Below, piece after piece: positions 9,801 through 16,518 of a DNA stretch of 64,000 nt (position 1 is its first letter; each line of letters begins with the position of its first letter). The stretch lies in assembly GCA_963665045.2 (NCBI GenBank), contig CAXXJQ010000003.1, positions 930,001 to 994,000 on the forward strand. The letters are read 5' to 3'. The position numbers and the translations under genes were made by a program. Source of the stretch: JAFGRU01 sp016934985 (GTDB taxonomy: Bacteria; Desulfobacterota; Desulfuromonadia; Desulfuromonadales; JAAYDE01). The notes beneath the pieces are model-generated. The model was not told the DNA's origin, made no database searches, and saw nothing but the letters and a program-made list of their open reading frames with translations.

Positions 9801-9952
9801 TGGACTGGCAGAAGCGTGATAATGTCCGGGCCAAACTACGGAACCTGGTGCGGAGAGCTCTGCGGAAATGGAAGTACCCGCCGGATAAGGCCCCTGCGGC
9901 GGTGGAGTTGGTTCTGAAACAGGCGGAGGTGCTTTGTGAGGGGTGGGTATGA
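6806..9952 (+). CDS. hsdR: type I restriction-modification system, restriction/translocase subunit HsdR
   Basis: The 1048-residue motor and nuclease subunit. The N-terminal nuclease domain has the PD-(D/E)xK pattern (RPDIVVFINGLPIAVIELK, residues about 142-158). The helicase motor follows: Walker A TQGSGKS near 316, DEAH (VISDEAHRSQYG) near 424, motif III GFTGTP near 463, and a motif-VI-like segment MRGHNLMQAIARVNRVF near 675. A long helical C-terminal domain completes the usual length. The start codon overlaps the toxin stop (ATGA) and the stop overlaps the PIN gene start (ATGA), so it is locked into the middle of a coupled operon rather than lying next to hsdS. No frameshift or lost motif; it should be functional. 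Confidence 0.95.
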   Translation: MTKITEDHLEQLCLDWFKAGGYDYAYGPDIAPDGTMPERRDYHQSVLLDRLISSLKEINPHIPFETLEEAALTVTKPESPVLIHSNRAFHKLLIEGIPVEYSDDEGKKTDHVQLIDFQNAPKNQFLVVNQFTIKGTRQLRRPDIVVFINGLPIAVIELKNPVDENADVWAAYNQLQTYKDEIADLFVFNEALVVSDGLTARIGSLTARKEWFLPWRVIKNENDKPLLEYELENVVRGFFDRELLLDYIRYFVLFEQEDDLLIKKIAGYHQFHAVREAVRVSLIASAPVEQEQVGAGRATYGREVERGSRKAGVVWHTQGSGKSLSMACYAGKLLQQPEMNNPTIVVVTDRNDLDGQLYNTFCNAQELLKQTPIQADSREELREFLTSRQSGGILFTTVQKFSLLNGEDKHPALSDRSNIVVISDEAHRSQYGLKAKLDTKTGRYIYGFAKHMRDAIPRASFIGFTGTPISQEDKDTRAVFGDYVSIYDIQDAVDDGATVPIYYESRLAKLDINRAEIEELNKEVDEVIEDEEDISLRESTKSKWAALEKLVGAGPRIHEVAEDLVRHFEERTATLDGKGMIVCMSREICVHLYNAITALRPEWHDKDPEKGAIKIVMTGSAADRELLQPHIYNKQTKKRLEKRFKDAKDPFKLVIVRDMWLTGFDAPCCHTMYVDKPMRGHNLMQAIARVNRVFKDKPGGLVVDYIGIANELKAALKIYAASQGRGEPTLKVEEALAILLEKMDIVRGMFHGFDYGDYETEATQLLVPAANHILSLKDGKKRFLDAVTAITKAFALCGTLDEAAELRKEIAFFSAIKAAITKCTSVDRKRADEEKNSALKQILDNAVIAEGVADIFKLAGLDKPDIALLSEEFLEDVRHMKSRNLAVELLEKLLKDEIRARTRTNVVMEKKYGDRLLDTLQRYHARAIETAQVIEELIQMAKDFKAAMKRDEELGLNADEIAFYDALANNESAVRELGDETLKKIAVEITEKLRANTTVDWQKRDNVRAKLRNLVRRALRKWKYPPDKAPAAVELVLKQAEVLCEGWV

Positions 9953-10872
9953 GTTTAAAAGTTGACCAATCGGTATGCCAAGATGGAAATGGCAAGGTTG
10001 CATTTTCCGATTTTATGACAGAGATCGTGCATGATTTGCCTGTGGACGCAATGGAGTTTTTTCGAGACAAGGTTGCTGAGATAATGCCGGTGCTTTGCCT
10101 CGGGAATTTCAAGTTGAAAGTAGTTCTTGATACAAACGTATTGTTTCAGTGTGTAAGGGGCAAAATGTTAGAAGGAAGTTGCTTTCTGGACAAGGTTGGA
10201 AATAGCCCAGTCCTGGATTTGTGTGCACCGCCAGAAATTGAAACTGAAATTTACAAAAAAATTGAAGTTAAGTTACTAAAAGAAAAAAAAACAAAAGATC
10301 TTGATATAGAACAATGTAAAAATACTGCAAAAGAGCTCCTTCAAATGGTCAGAATTGAGCGAGACCCTTGTGCGGAATATATGCTGCAAGCAAGCGAAAT
10401 TATGAATAACCGGGACAGTGATGATGCTCCCTTTTTAGCCCTTTATCTTTCGGCTGAAGCACATGGAATTTTAACTGACGATAAAGATTTAAAAGATCAA
10501 GAAAATGTGCGTACCTTTAAGCTAAAGGATGTTGGAAAAGTTATCACTGTTGTGAACCGCGGCACTTTGTCTTTGTTTGTCACATGTAAAACACTCCCAG
10601 CAGCAGTAAAAGCCATTTATGAAATTTCTTGTGTAATTTTGGGAGCTTTTATTGATTTTGGAATGGCTTTAAGTCGTGCAGTGGCAACTGGTATAGAAAA
10701 AGGTTTTGAATGGGTGAGGGGTTGGCATCCCATAGCTCAAATTATCGCATCTGTGGGAATAATTGCCTTGGAAATTAAAACAGGAGTCCTCAGGAAGACT
10801 GCTATTTCCACTTTGAATGTCATTGTCGAAATTATTAATACCTCAACTTTCGCAGACAAAAAAAGCATCTAA
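9949..10872 (+). CDS. PIN-domain protein with C-terminal membrane segments, 3' end replaced by IS insertion
   Basis: The frame codes for 307 residues, of which the last ten come from the left end of the insertion element. The PIN nuclease domain spans about residues 55-200: VVLDTNVLF holds the first acidic residue, SDDAPFLALYLSAEAHG and LTDDKDL the others. From about 210 two hydrophobic stretches follow (YEISCVILGAFIDFGMALSR and PIAQIIASVGIIALEI), so a membrane-tethered ribonuclease is likely. The start is coupled to hsdR by ATGA. After codon 297 the native gene is interrupted; its remaining 41 codons survive beyond the IS (see 12395-12521). The interrupted protein keeps the whole PIN domain and may still be active. 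The role in the operon is unknown; PIN domains usually cut RNA. Confidence 0.8.
   Translation: MSLKVDQSVCQDGNGKVAFSDFMTEIVHDLPVDAMEFFRDKVAEIMPVLCLGNFKLKVVLDTNVLFQCVRGKMLEGSCFLDKVGNSPVLDLCAPPEIETEIYKKIEVKLLKEKKTKDLDIEQCKNTAKELLQMVRIERDPCAEYMLQASEIMNNRDSDDAPFLALYLSAEAHGILTDDKDLKDQENVRTFKLKDVGKVITVVNRGTLSLFVTCKTLPAAVKAIYEISCVILGAFIDFGMALSRAVATGIEKGFEWVRGWHPIAQIIASVGIIALEIKTGVLRKTAISTLNVIVEIINTSTFADKKSI
10835..10841. repeat. left target-site duplication of the IS (TTAATAC)
   Basis: TTAATAC directly abuts the left terminal inverted repeat of the IS. The same seven bases follow the right end at 12388-12394. An eighth matching base (C) exists on both sides but would make the element ends asymmetric, so 7 bp is the best length. 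Confidence 0.88.
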
Positions 10873-10892
10873 AGTACTGAAATAAATGAACA

Positions 10893-10962
10893 AAAGCATC
10901 ATCTTCTGTAGTAAAATAGGTTATCGCCAAACAACCTCATACCAACAAGGAGATGATGCTTT
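10893..10962 (+). promoter_or_regulatory. hairpin covering the transposase ribosome-binding site
   Basis: AAAGCATCATCT (10893-10904) is complementary to AGATGATGCTTT (10951-10962). The downstream arm begins within the AAGGAG ribosome site (10947-10952) and reaches the first two bases of the TTG start at 10961. A message that enters from outside the element would fold and hide the start, a known way for insertion sequences to avoid being switched on by neighbouring genes. Confidence 0.55.
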
Positions 10963-12334
10963 GGAAAAGATTGTAGCAGAAACTGTTTCATGTCAAAACC
11001 AAATTAATTCGTTCTTTGACAATCAGCGCATCGCACTATTACTGAGGCAAAGCAATATAGCCAAACAGTGCGGCATTGCTCCCGTTGTGGTTATGCGCAT
11101 GATCTTCAGCCTGGTTTTCACTGGCAAGAACCTTTTCCGCTATCTCCAAGCAGATGCCTCCGGCAGGGAAATCGGCAAGGACACTATTTACCGCTTCCTT
11201 AATTCGGTCAATGCCAACTGGCGCAAATTCCTGCATTTGCTCTGTCTCGCAGTTCTCAACAAAAAGATCTTGCCTCTGACGTCCATTGAGACGCCCAAGG
11301 TATTCATTGCTGATGACTCGCTTTACAACCGCCACCGAAGCAAAAAGGTCGAACTTCTGGCACGTGTCCATGACCACAACGACCAGCGGTACTATCGGGG
11401 GTTTCGCTTGTTAACCCTGGGTTGGTCGGACGGCTCAAGCTATTTACCGGTTTCGTTCAGCCTGCTCAGTTCCGCCAATGCCAAAAACCGGTTGTCTCCC
11501 ATGGCCGAGGTCGACAAGCGGACCAATGGCTATAATCGTCGGGCTGAAAGCCTTCGGAAGTCCCCTGATGTGCTCCAGGAATTGCTGAAGCAAGCGCACG
11601 ATAGCGGCATCCGTGCCGATTATCTGCTCTTTGATAGCTGGTTCGCTTTTCCTTCAACCATTATTGGGCTGCTCGAACAAAAACAGCAGGTCATTTGCAT
11701 GCTCAAGGCAGCGAGGACTAAATACGGCTATAAAGGCTTCGATCTTACTCTCAAAGATCTGTACAAGAATGTCCGCAAGCGCTGCGGACGTGCGAAAATC
11801 CTGGCGTCGGTCCTGGTTGAACTGGGGAAAAATTCCAAGCAGGAGACCGTTATGGCCAAGATCGTCTTTGTTCGTGCTCGCGGCTCCAAAAACTGGCTGG
11901 CGCTTTTGTCGACCGACGTCGAGCTTGCCGATGAAGAAATCATCAAGCTTTACAAGCGGCGTTGGGACATAGAAGTCTTTTTTAAAATCTCAAAAAGCTA
12001 TCTGCAATTGGCCAAAGAATTTCAAAGCCGTAGCTATGATGCGCTGGTTGCTCATACAACGATTGTTTTTGCCCGTTACATCATGCTGGAATTAGCCAGG
12101 CGCTCGGCAAAAGACCCCAGAACGCTGGGAACGTTGTTTCATGCCGGGTGCGATGAGCTGCGGCAAGCCAGTTTTACTGAGGCCGTCACGCTGCTTTTGA
12201 ACTCGTTGCAGCAGTTGATAAAGAGCTTTGCCGATGAAATAGCGGCGCCGGTCGCCAAGGCGTTGGAGGAATTTATGGCTCAGATACCGCGTCTATTTCG
12301 GCGACCAATGCTACTTCCGGCCTGTATTTTTTAA
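10961..12334 (+). CDS. IS4-family DDE transposase
   Basis: A 457-residue DDE transposase. The first catalytic Asp lies in VFIADDSLYNR, the second in YLLFDSWFAF, and the Glu in the IS4 signature Y-(2)-R-(3)-E-(6)-K, seen here as YKRRWDIEVFFKISK. The frame is open further upstream to an ATG at 10886, but that ATG has no ribosome site, whereas TTG 10961 follows AAGGAG by eight bases and gives a usual IS4 N-terminus (LEKIVAETV); I therefore use 10961. It cuts and pastes the element at the terminal repeats. No stop or frameshift interrupts it, so it should be functional. Confidence 0.9.
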   Translation: MEKIVAETVSCQNQINSFFDNQRIALLLRQSNIAKQCGIAPVVVMRMIFSLVFTGKNLFRYLQADASGREIGKDTIYRFLNSVNANWRKFLHLLCLAVLNKKILPLTSIETPKVFIADDSLYNRHRSKKVELLARVHDHNDQRYYRGFRLLTLGWSDGSSYLPVSFSLLSSANAKNRLSPMAEVDKRTNGYNRRAESLRKSPDVLQELLKQAHDSGIRADYLLFDSWFAFPSTIIGLLEQKQQVICMLKAARTKYGYKGFDLTLKDLYKNVRKRCGRAKILASVLVELGKNSKQETVMAKIVFVRARGSKNWLALLSTDVELADEEIIKLYKRRWDIEVFFKISKSYLQLAKEFQSRSYDALVAHTTIVFARYIMLELARRSAKDPRTLGTLFHAGCDELRQASFTEAVTLLLNSLQQLIKSFADEIAAPVAKALEEFMAQIPRLFRRPMLLPACIF

Positions 12335-12387
12335 AAATCAATGTAAAATCAGGTTGGTCTACACATTTTAAAGGTGCGAAAGTTGAG

Positions 12388-12394
12388 TTAATAC
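12388..12394. repeat. right target-site duplication of the IS (TTAATAC)
   Basis: Second copy of the TTAATAC target duplication, directly after the right inverted repeat. Joining position 10841 to position 12395 restores one copy and one uninterrupted PIN reading frame. Confidence 0.88.
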
Positions 12395-12521
12395 CCTAAT
12401 CGATTTTATAAAGGGTTTAATTCTTCTAGCAAGTGTTACTCTACCGTATTTTGGAGAATTGCTTAAATTTACAGGTGAAGCTTTACACGAGATAAGGGAG
12501 TTAAGGCCTCAGAAGATATAG
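12395..12521 (+). pseudogene. severed 3' end of the PIN-domain gene
   Basis: Read in the frame of the PIN gene after removing the IS and one TTAATAC copy, this stretch gives 41 more codons and a TAG stop at 12519-12521. The new tail begins TLIDFIKGLILLASVTLPYF, a third hydrophobic segment, and ends with a charged helix (GEALHEIRELRPQKI). The uninterrupted gene would therefore have coded for 339 residues. The 78 bases from here to the mrr start contain a 17-bp repeat and the mrr ribosome site. Confidence 0.85.
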
Positions 12522-12557
12522 GCTGTTTACGTAAAGCGCCCATTTTTATTCCCAAGG

Positions 12558-12574
12558 GGACCTTAGGAATGTTG
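12558..12574 (+). repeat. 17-bp direct repeat upstream of mrr, copy 1
   Basis: GGACCTTAGGAATGTTG here and GGACCTTAGAAGTGTTG at 13584-13600 match at 15 of 17 positions, in the same orientation, and bracket the mrr gene 1.03 kb apart. Confidence 0.5.
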
Positions 12575-12599
12575 ACGAAAAATAGGAGGTGTTAACCTA

Positions 12600-13487
12600 A
12601 TGGGCAAAAAAGGCATTACAAAAGACCGAAACGGTTTAATTGTCCAGGAGCTTTTCAATGTTCTCCTCGAAAACCCAGAGGGCGTTCAGGCCAAAGATGC
12701 CATCGCCCAAGTTGCCTCTCGCATAAAGCTCACCGAGCATGAGAAAGGCGAATACGAAAGGGGCGGCCGCCGTTTCGATAAAATCCTGCGCTTTGCTACC
12801 ATTGATGCAGTCAAGGCCGGGTGGATGCGCAAAAGCAAGGGTATTTGGTCAATAACCGACGATGGGAAAGCTGCGATGGAGACCTTCCCTGATCCGGGTG
12901 AATTTTACCGAGAAGCTTGCCGGCTCTTTGCGGAGTGGTCTAAAGCCCGGCCAAAAGGTGAACCTGAAAGCGAAGAAGCTGACGAGGAGCTTGAAGCCAA
13001 AATAACCTTCGAGGAGGCTGAAGAACAGGCGTGGAAAGAAATATCCGAGTTTCTAGGTAAAATTGACCCATATAATTTTCAGGAACTAATTGGCGCTCTG
13101 CTTGAGGCCATGGGATACTACGTAACGTGGATAGCACCACCAGGAAAAGATGGCGGTGTTGATATTTTGGCCTGGAATGACCCTCTTGGAACTAAACCGC
13201 CAAAAATTAAGGTTCAGGTTAAAAGAAGAAAAGACAATATTGCCGTCGAGGAGCTACGGTCCTTTCTCGCCTTGATCAACGAAGATGATGTTGGGATTTT
13301 TGTCACTACCGGAGGCTTCACCCGGGATGCGGAAGAACTGGCCCGTTCTCAAGAACGCCGAAAAATAACTTTGCTCGACAGCCAAAAGCTGGTGGATTTA
13401 TGGATTGAGTACAACGACCGCTTGGCCAAAGACAAACGTTTTCTCTTGCCCTTGAAACCAATCTATTTCCTCGCACCAAATGAGTGA
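12600..13487 (+). CDS. mrr: Mrr-family type IV restriction endonuclease
   Basis: A 295-residue protein with the two-part build of Mrr. Residues about 1-105 are the winged-helix Mrr_N domain (FDKILRFATIDAVKAGWMRK, then IWSITDDGKAAM). After an acidic linker, the Mrr_cat PD-(D/E)xK nuclease follows: GKDGGVDIL near 182-190 supplies the Asp and VQVKRRK near 204-210 the Q-x-K. A closing segment (TTGGFTRDAEELA) is typical. AGGAGG stands nine bases before the ATG. Mrr enzymes cut modified DNA, so it complements the type I system. It follows the island's PIN remnant and is flanked by 17-bp direct repeats, hinting at arrival as a separate piece. Confidence 0.88.
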   Translation: MGKKGITKDRNGLIVQELFNVLLENPEGVQAKDAIAQVASRIKLTEHEKGEYERGGRRFDKILRFATIDAVKAGWMRKSKGIWSITDDGKAAMETFPDPGEFYREACRLFAEWSKARPKGEPESEEADEELEAKITFEEAEEQAWKEISEFLGKIDPYNFQELIGALLEAMGYYVTWIAPPGKDGGVDILAWNDPLGTKPPKIKVQVKRRKDNIAVEELRSFLALINEDDVGIFVTTGGFTRDAEELARSQERRKITLLDSQKLVDLWIEYNDRLAKDKRFLLPLKPIYFLAPNE

Positions 13488-14076
13488 AGGTTTTAACACC
13501 TTTTCTACAATAAGGGGGTTGAGGGTCGGACCTGACTAACTATTCGATTACAAATAAAAAAACCACAAAAACAACCTTTTAGAGGACCTTAGAAGTGTTG
13601 TTTTTACCACGAAATGTCTAAGTTGGTGGTGGTTGTTCACAGAATTTTGCCCGTGAAAACCTAAATTTAAAGCTGCCCAGATGAGTCAAACCTGGTTAAA
13701 AACACGCTGGATTATTTACTCGGCTTGGTCCGACCCCAATTGGCAACCCAATTGGAAAAAAATAACTACCAGATAAGTCGGTTCAACTCCTACTCGAAAA
13801 GTTTGCTGAGTTCTGCCATTTCTCCTCATTTTAAACCTTTCCAAAAAAATCTTTCCAGTGGATCCATTAAATTGCAAAAGAGAAACCGGGTTGAATGGTA
13901 AAAAATCATCCTGAATTTTTGCAGGGTCAGGATTAAAATTTGCATAACGTTTTTTAATGAAAAATATTCATTTTTTTGCCCTTATCAGTGAATTACTGAA
14001 ATCCTTTCCACCAAACAACACTATGCGCCGGGAGTGATAAGAATAAGAAAACAGTATCAATTAAAGGATTGATATA
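13488..14076. other. gene-free AT-rich stretch with repeat remnants
   Basis: No gene seen. It holds the second 17-bp repeat copy (13584-13600), a 10-bp inverted repeat pair GGGTCGGACC (13523-13532) and GGTCCGACCC (13727-13736) about 195 bp apart, and a tandem CCCAATTGG pair near 13737-13757. Such GGTCGGACC-type repeats often accompany REP-like or IS200-like elements, but no transposase remains here. The last 150 bases probably carry the promoter of the next gene; I see no convincing boxes. Confidence 0.5.
13584..13600 (+). repeat. 17-bp direct repeat downstream of mrr, copy 2
   Basis: GGACCTTAGAAGTGTTG, matching 12558-12574 at 15 of 17 positions; see copy 1. Confidence 0.5.
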
Positions 14077-14877
14077 ATGAAAAAAGCACTTTTTTTGATT
14101 TTGACAGTGGCGTTAATTTCAAGCAATGCATTCGGTTCTGATATCAATTTTTTGACTCATAGTTCGGAAGGGCAAACCTATGTTGACAAATCAGGTGAGC
14201 TGAGGGGGAAAAAACATTCAGGCACAAGGGCGTTTTATGTTGAATTAGTTCGAGAATTGATGAATCGCATGAATTATTCTAGAAAAATTACGGATGTCCC
14301 ATTTAAGAGAGGTTTTTTAATGGTTCAAAAAAATACCAATTTTGCCCTGTTCAATGTAAGTAGAACGTCGAAAAGGGAAAATATGTTTAAATGGGTAGGT
14401 CCAATTTTGATTGAAAGAGACCACTTTTATGAGATGAAAAATTCCCCAACGGGTATAAAAAACCTGGAAGATGCAAAAAAAGTGAAATCAATATGTGTCT
14501 TGAACGGAAGCGTGCACGAAAGTGTTTTAAGAAATAACAATTTTACCAATATTTGTACTAACAATGAATATGTCAACTGTTTTAAAATGTTAATCAGCGG
14601 CAGAGTTAATCTAACCCCTTCGGCAGGCGTAAGAACGAAACAGCTTATTCAAGAAGGTTTCGAGGTAGATCAAATCCAAAAGACACCTGTTGTTTTAATG
14701 GAGACAGCAGGATATATTGCTTTTTCAAAAAATATTTCTGATGATATTATTCAAAAATGGCAAACTGCCTTAGATGAAATAAAAGAATCTTATAAATATC
14801 AACAGCTTTATGATCATTTTGTATTATTTGCGAATGATAAAGGTGAAAGAATAAGAGTGAAAGGTCTGCATTTTTGA
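14077..14877 (+). CDS. periplasmic solute-binding protein, family 3 type
   Basis: A 266-residue exported protein. A clear signal peptide (MKKALFLILTVALISSNAFG) precedes a mature part that reads like a family-3 substrate-binding fold: GTRAFYVELVRELMNRM, DVPFKRGFLMVQKNTNFALF, KNLEDAKKVKSICVLNGSVHE, and late ISDDIIQKWQTALDEIKESYKYQQLYD. Amino-acid ABC transport would be the usual job, but no permease or ATPase lies nearby, so it may serve a distant transporter or be a sensor. Gene and surroundings are strongly AT-rich compared with the flanking chromosome. AAAGGA stands upstream of the ATG, and a strong terminator follows 80 bases after the stop. Confidence 0.7.
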   Translation: MKKALFLILTVALISSNAFGSDINFLTHSSEGQTYVDKSGELRGKKHSGTRAFYVELVRELMNRMNYSRKITDVPFKRGFLMVQKNTNFALFNVSRTSKRENMFKWVGPILIERDHFYEMKNSPTGIKNLEDAKKVKSICVLNGSVHESVLRNNNFTNICTNNEYVNCFKMLISGRVNLTPSAGVRTKQLIQEGFEVDQIQKTPVVLMETAGYIAFSKNISDDIIQKWQTALDEIKESYKYQQLYDHFVLFANDKGERIRVKGLHF

Positions 14878-14958
14878 CATTTTTCTTTCCGAAAGGGGTG
14901 AAGTAAACGTAATTAATCTGGTGATACGTTCTGGCCTGAAATTTTTCAAAATATGAGC

Positions 14959-14991
14959 AAAAGCGCATTCGAAACCGAGTGCGCTTTTTTT
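14959..14991 (+). terminator. rho-independent terminator after the solute-binding protein gene
   Basis: AAAAGCGCATTCG (14959-14971), loop AAAC, CGAGTGCGCTTTT (14976-14988), one G-T pair, then T's to 14991. Almost the same hairpin recurs at 15564. Confidence 0.85.
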
Positions 14992-15195
14992 GGTTGGGCT
15001 TTCCCTTGGCGATGGCAAAGGGTTTCGAACTTGGAAAATTCTGAGTTCACCACAAAAGGGAATCAGGACTGAAAATTGCAAAATTTCCAAATAAATTTTA
15101 ATTGAATCAGAAAGATGGGGCATTTTTTTCCATTTGGCTCTTGTTGGTGAACGAGGGTAAACCAAAAACATATATCAAACCTATGAGGTTCCACC

Positions 15196-15519
15196 ATGGA
15201 CAAAGAAGCCATCCAAATCGCTTATAATTTCTCAGGAATATTTGGAATTCTTGCGTTTGGTGTTGTTATGGGTCTCAAGTCGCGATGGACCAGGCGCAAT
15301 AAAACTGAATTAAACCAGGAGGAGACGAAGCAGAGCCAAATAGAAGTAATTGAAAAGGCAATTCGGGAAGGGCGGTTATCCAATTTATCTGAAGCTTTCC
15401 CGACTGGTGTCCTGTCAAAAACTCAAACGGCTTTCGGTGGAATTTTGTCTAATTTTGCAACAGTGTTTGTGTCGCTTTTTTTGGTTTTTGCCTGCTGTGC
15501 GGTGTTTAAATTAATCTGA
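15196..15519 (+). CDS. small protein with two membrane helices
   Basis: A 107-residue protein I do not recognise. A first hydrophobic segment (FSGIFGILAFGVVMGL, about residues 12-27) is followed by a basic patch (KSRWTRRNK), a charged middle rich in Glu and Lys, and a second membrane helix near the C-terminus (FATVFVSLFLVFACCAVFKL). Both termini are therefore probably on the same side of the membrane with a cytoplasmic charged loop. GAGG lies eight bases before the ATG. It stands alone, AT-rich, with its own terminator 45 bases downstream. Function unknown. Confidence 0.6.
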   Translation: MDKEAIQIAYNFSGIFGILAFGVVMGLKSRWTRRNKTELNQEETKQSQIEVIEKAIREGRLSNLSEAFPTGVLSKTQTAFGGILSNFATVFVSLFLVFACCAVFKLI

Positions 15520-15563
15520 CCATTAAATAAAGGGGGTTTGGCTAAGCAATCTGCCGGAACGAG

Positions 15564-15598
15564 AAAAGCGCACTCTGAAAAGAGTGCGCTTTTTTTTT
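15564..15598 (+). terminator. rho-independent terminator, near copy of the one at 14959
   Basis: AAAAGCGCACTCT (15564-15576), loop GAAA, AGAGTGCGCTTTT (15581-15593) and a T-run to 15598. Perfect 13-bp stem. It ends the small membrane protein message. Confidence 0.88.
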
Positions 15599-15667
15599 AA
15601 AGAGAAAGTAAATCGAGAAACGCAGGGGGGAGGGGATAATAATTGCCTGAAAAAGCCTGGGATTTAT

Positions 15668-15697
15668 GAAAAAAAAAGAGGAGGTGGCGTCCTCCTC
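15668..15697 (-). terminator. minus-strand terminator without an assigned gene
   Basis: On the minus strand, GAGGAGG, six-base loop, CCTCCTC, then a run of T's (the A-run at 15669-15677). No minus-strand gene lies between here and the terminator at 15890. Confidence 0.55.
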
Positions 15698-15883
15698 ACT
15701 CGACCAGGGAGCATTTCATGAATTGGTAAGCTCAATAAAAACCAACTCGGTTGCCAATTTTTTAAAAAAAAATTGGGATCCACTAATTGAAGAAATAAGG
15801 TTTTGAGACAGAAAAAATGGCAGGAAGCGTTGGGCACAAGGTTTTATAAAAACGAGGAACACTCGGGTAGGCGGGACAGGATA

Positions 15884-15917
15884 AAAAATGGAGAGGGAGT
15901 AAAGCTACTCCCTCTCC
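15884..15917 (-). terminator. minus-strand terminator without an assigned gene
   Basis: Perfect 12-bp stem GGAGAGGGAGTA (15890-15901) / TACTCCCTCTCC (15906-15917) with a four-base loop, read on the minus strand into ATTTTTTAT. The nearest minus-strand gene ends 600 bases away and has its own terminator. Confidence 0.65.
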
Positions 15918-16369
15918 GAGGCCAGAAAGGAAAGATAAAACAAATTATTCTTAAGCAGTATTAATGCCCGATGGCAGTAATTAGGAAAAAATTTATTAAA
16001 TTTTTAATAATTATGTTATTTCGAATGGTTATTGATGGGGGGCCAGCAAAACTTTGAACTTAAGAGGTGTCTGAAATAGTTTTCAGCCTTTTGTGCCCTA
16101 TGCCATTGAAGGGCCGGAAATCAGGGCCCGGATAAGATTATCAGACAATTTTCTGACTTAACAAAAACGCACCCTTTTCCGTGTCATATCTGAGAATGGA
16201 CAAAAATTTCCTGACCAAAACTACTATTAATTCCAAGTCATGAATTTTTATAAATAAAATTATATTAACAAAATTGTAACTAACCGAAATTACTAATCAA
16301 AATAAAATTTGGCATTTAAAGTGCTCTAACAAATTGTACCAATTCATGAAATCGTCCTATTGTGGGGCA
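15918..16369. other. gene-free AT-rich stretch with a sigma-54-like promoter
   Basis: No gene seen. TTGGCATTTAAAGTGCT (16309-16325) fits the sigma-54 pattern, with GG and GC exactly ten bases apart. A start about 12 bases downstream (near 16336) would give a transcript of about 60 bases before the terminator at 16370-16395. The call rests on pattern alone. Confidence 0.35.
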
Positions 16370-16395
16370 GGGGGGAGTAATCCCCCCATTTTTTT
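16370..16395 (+). terminator. plus-strand terminator
   Basis: GGGGGG (16370-16375), six-base loop, CCCCCC (16382-16387), A, then seven T's to 16395. It has no plus-strand gene upstream within 850 bases. Confidence 0.6.
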
Positions 16396-16452
16396 AATAT
16401 CGGCTTTTGCTGAGCTCCTGGCAAAAAAGCAGTTGTGGACCTGATCCATATA

Positions 16453-16493
16453 AAAAGCCAAGGGGGTGCCCATTTGACACCCCCTTGGCTTTT
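16453..16493. terminator. strong terminator after the MshEN/PATAN gene, usable on both strands
   Basis: AAGCCAAGGGGGTG (16455-16468) and CACCCCCTTGGCTT (16478-16491) pair perfectly over a nine-base loop; A's and T's on both sides make it work in both directions. It lies 25 bases past the stop of the minus-strand operon. Confidence 0.88.
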
Positions 16494-16518
16494 CCAACAG
16501 GTGGTCCCCGTAAAAGTC

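Larger units (their letters stand above)
10842..12387 (+). mobile_element. IS4-family insertion sequence, complete, 1546 bp
   Basis: The element is bounded by the 13-bp inverted repeats CTCAACTTTCGCA (10842-10854) and TGCGAAAGTTGAG (12375-12387) and by a 7-bp direct repeat TTAATAC immediately outside both ends (10835-10841 and 12388-12394). It holds one transposase gene with all catalytic residues. Ends, target duplication and open transposase agree, so this is a recent and possibly active copy. The subgroup within IS4 cannot be fixed by eye. Confidence 0.92.

Noticed and set aside
13488..16450. Riboswitch (c-di-GMP or other) in the gene-poor stretch
   Set aside because: I looked for the GEMM core and other familiar cores and found none.
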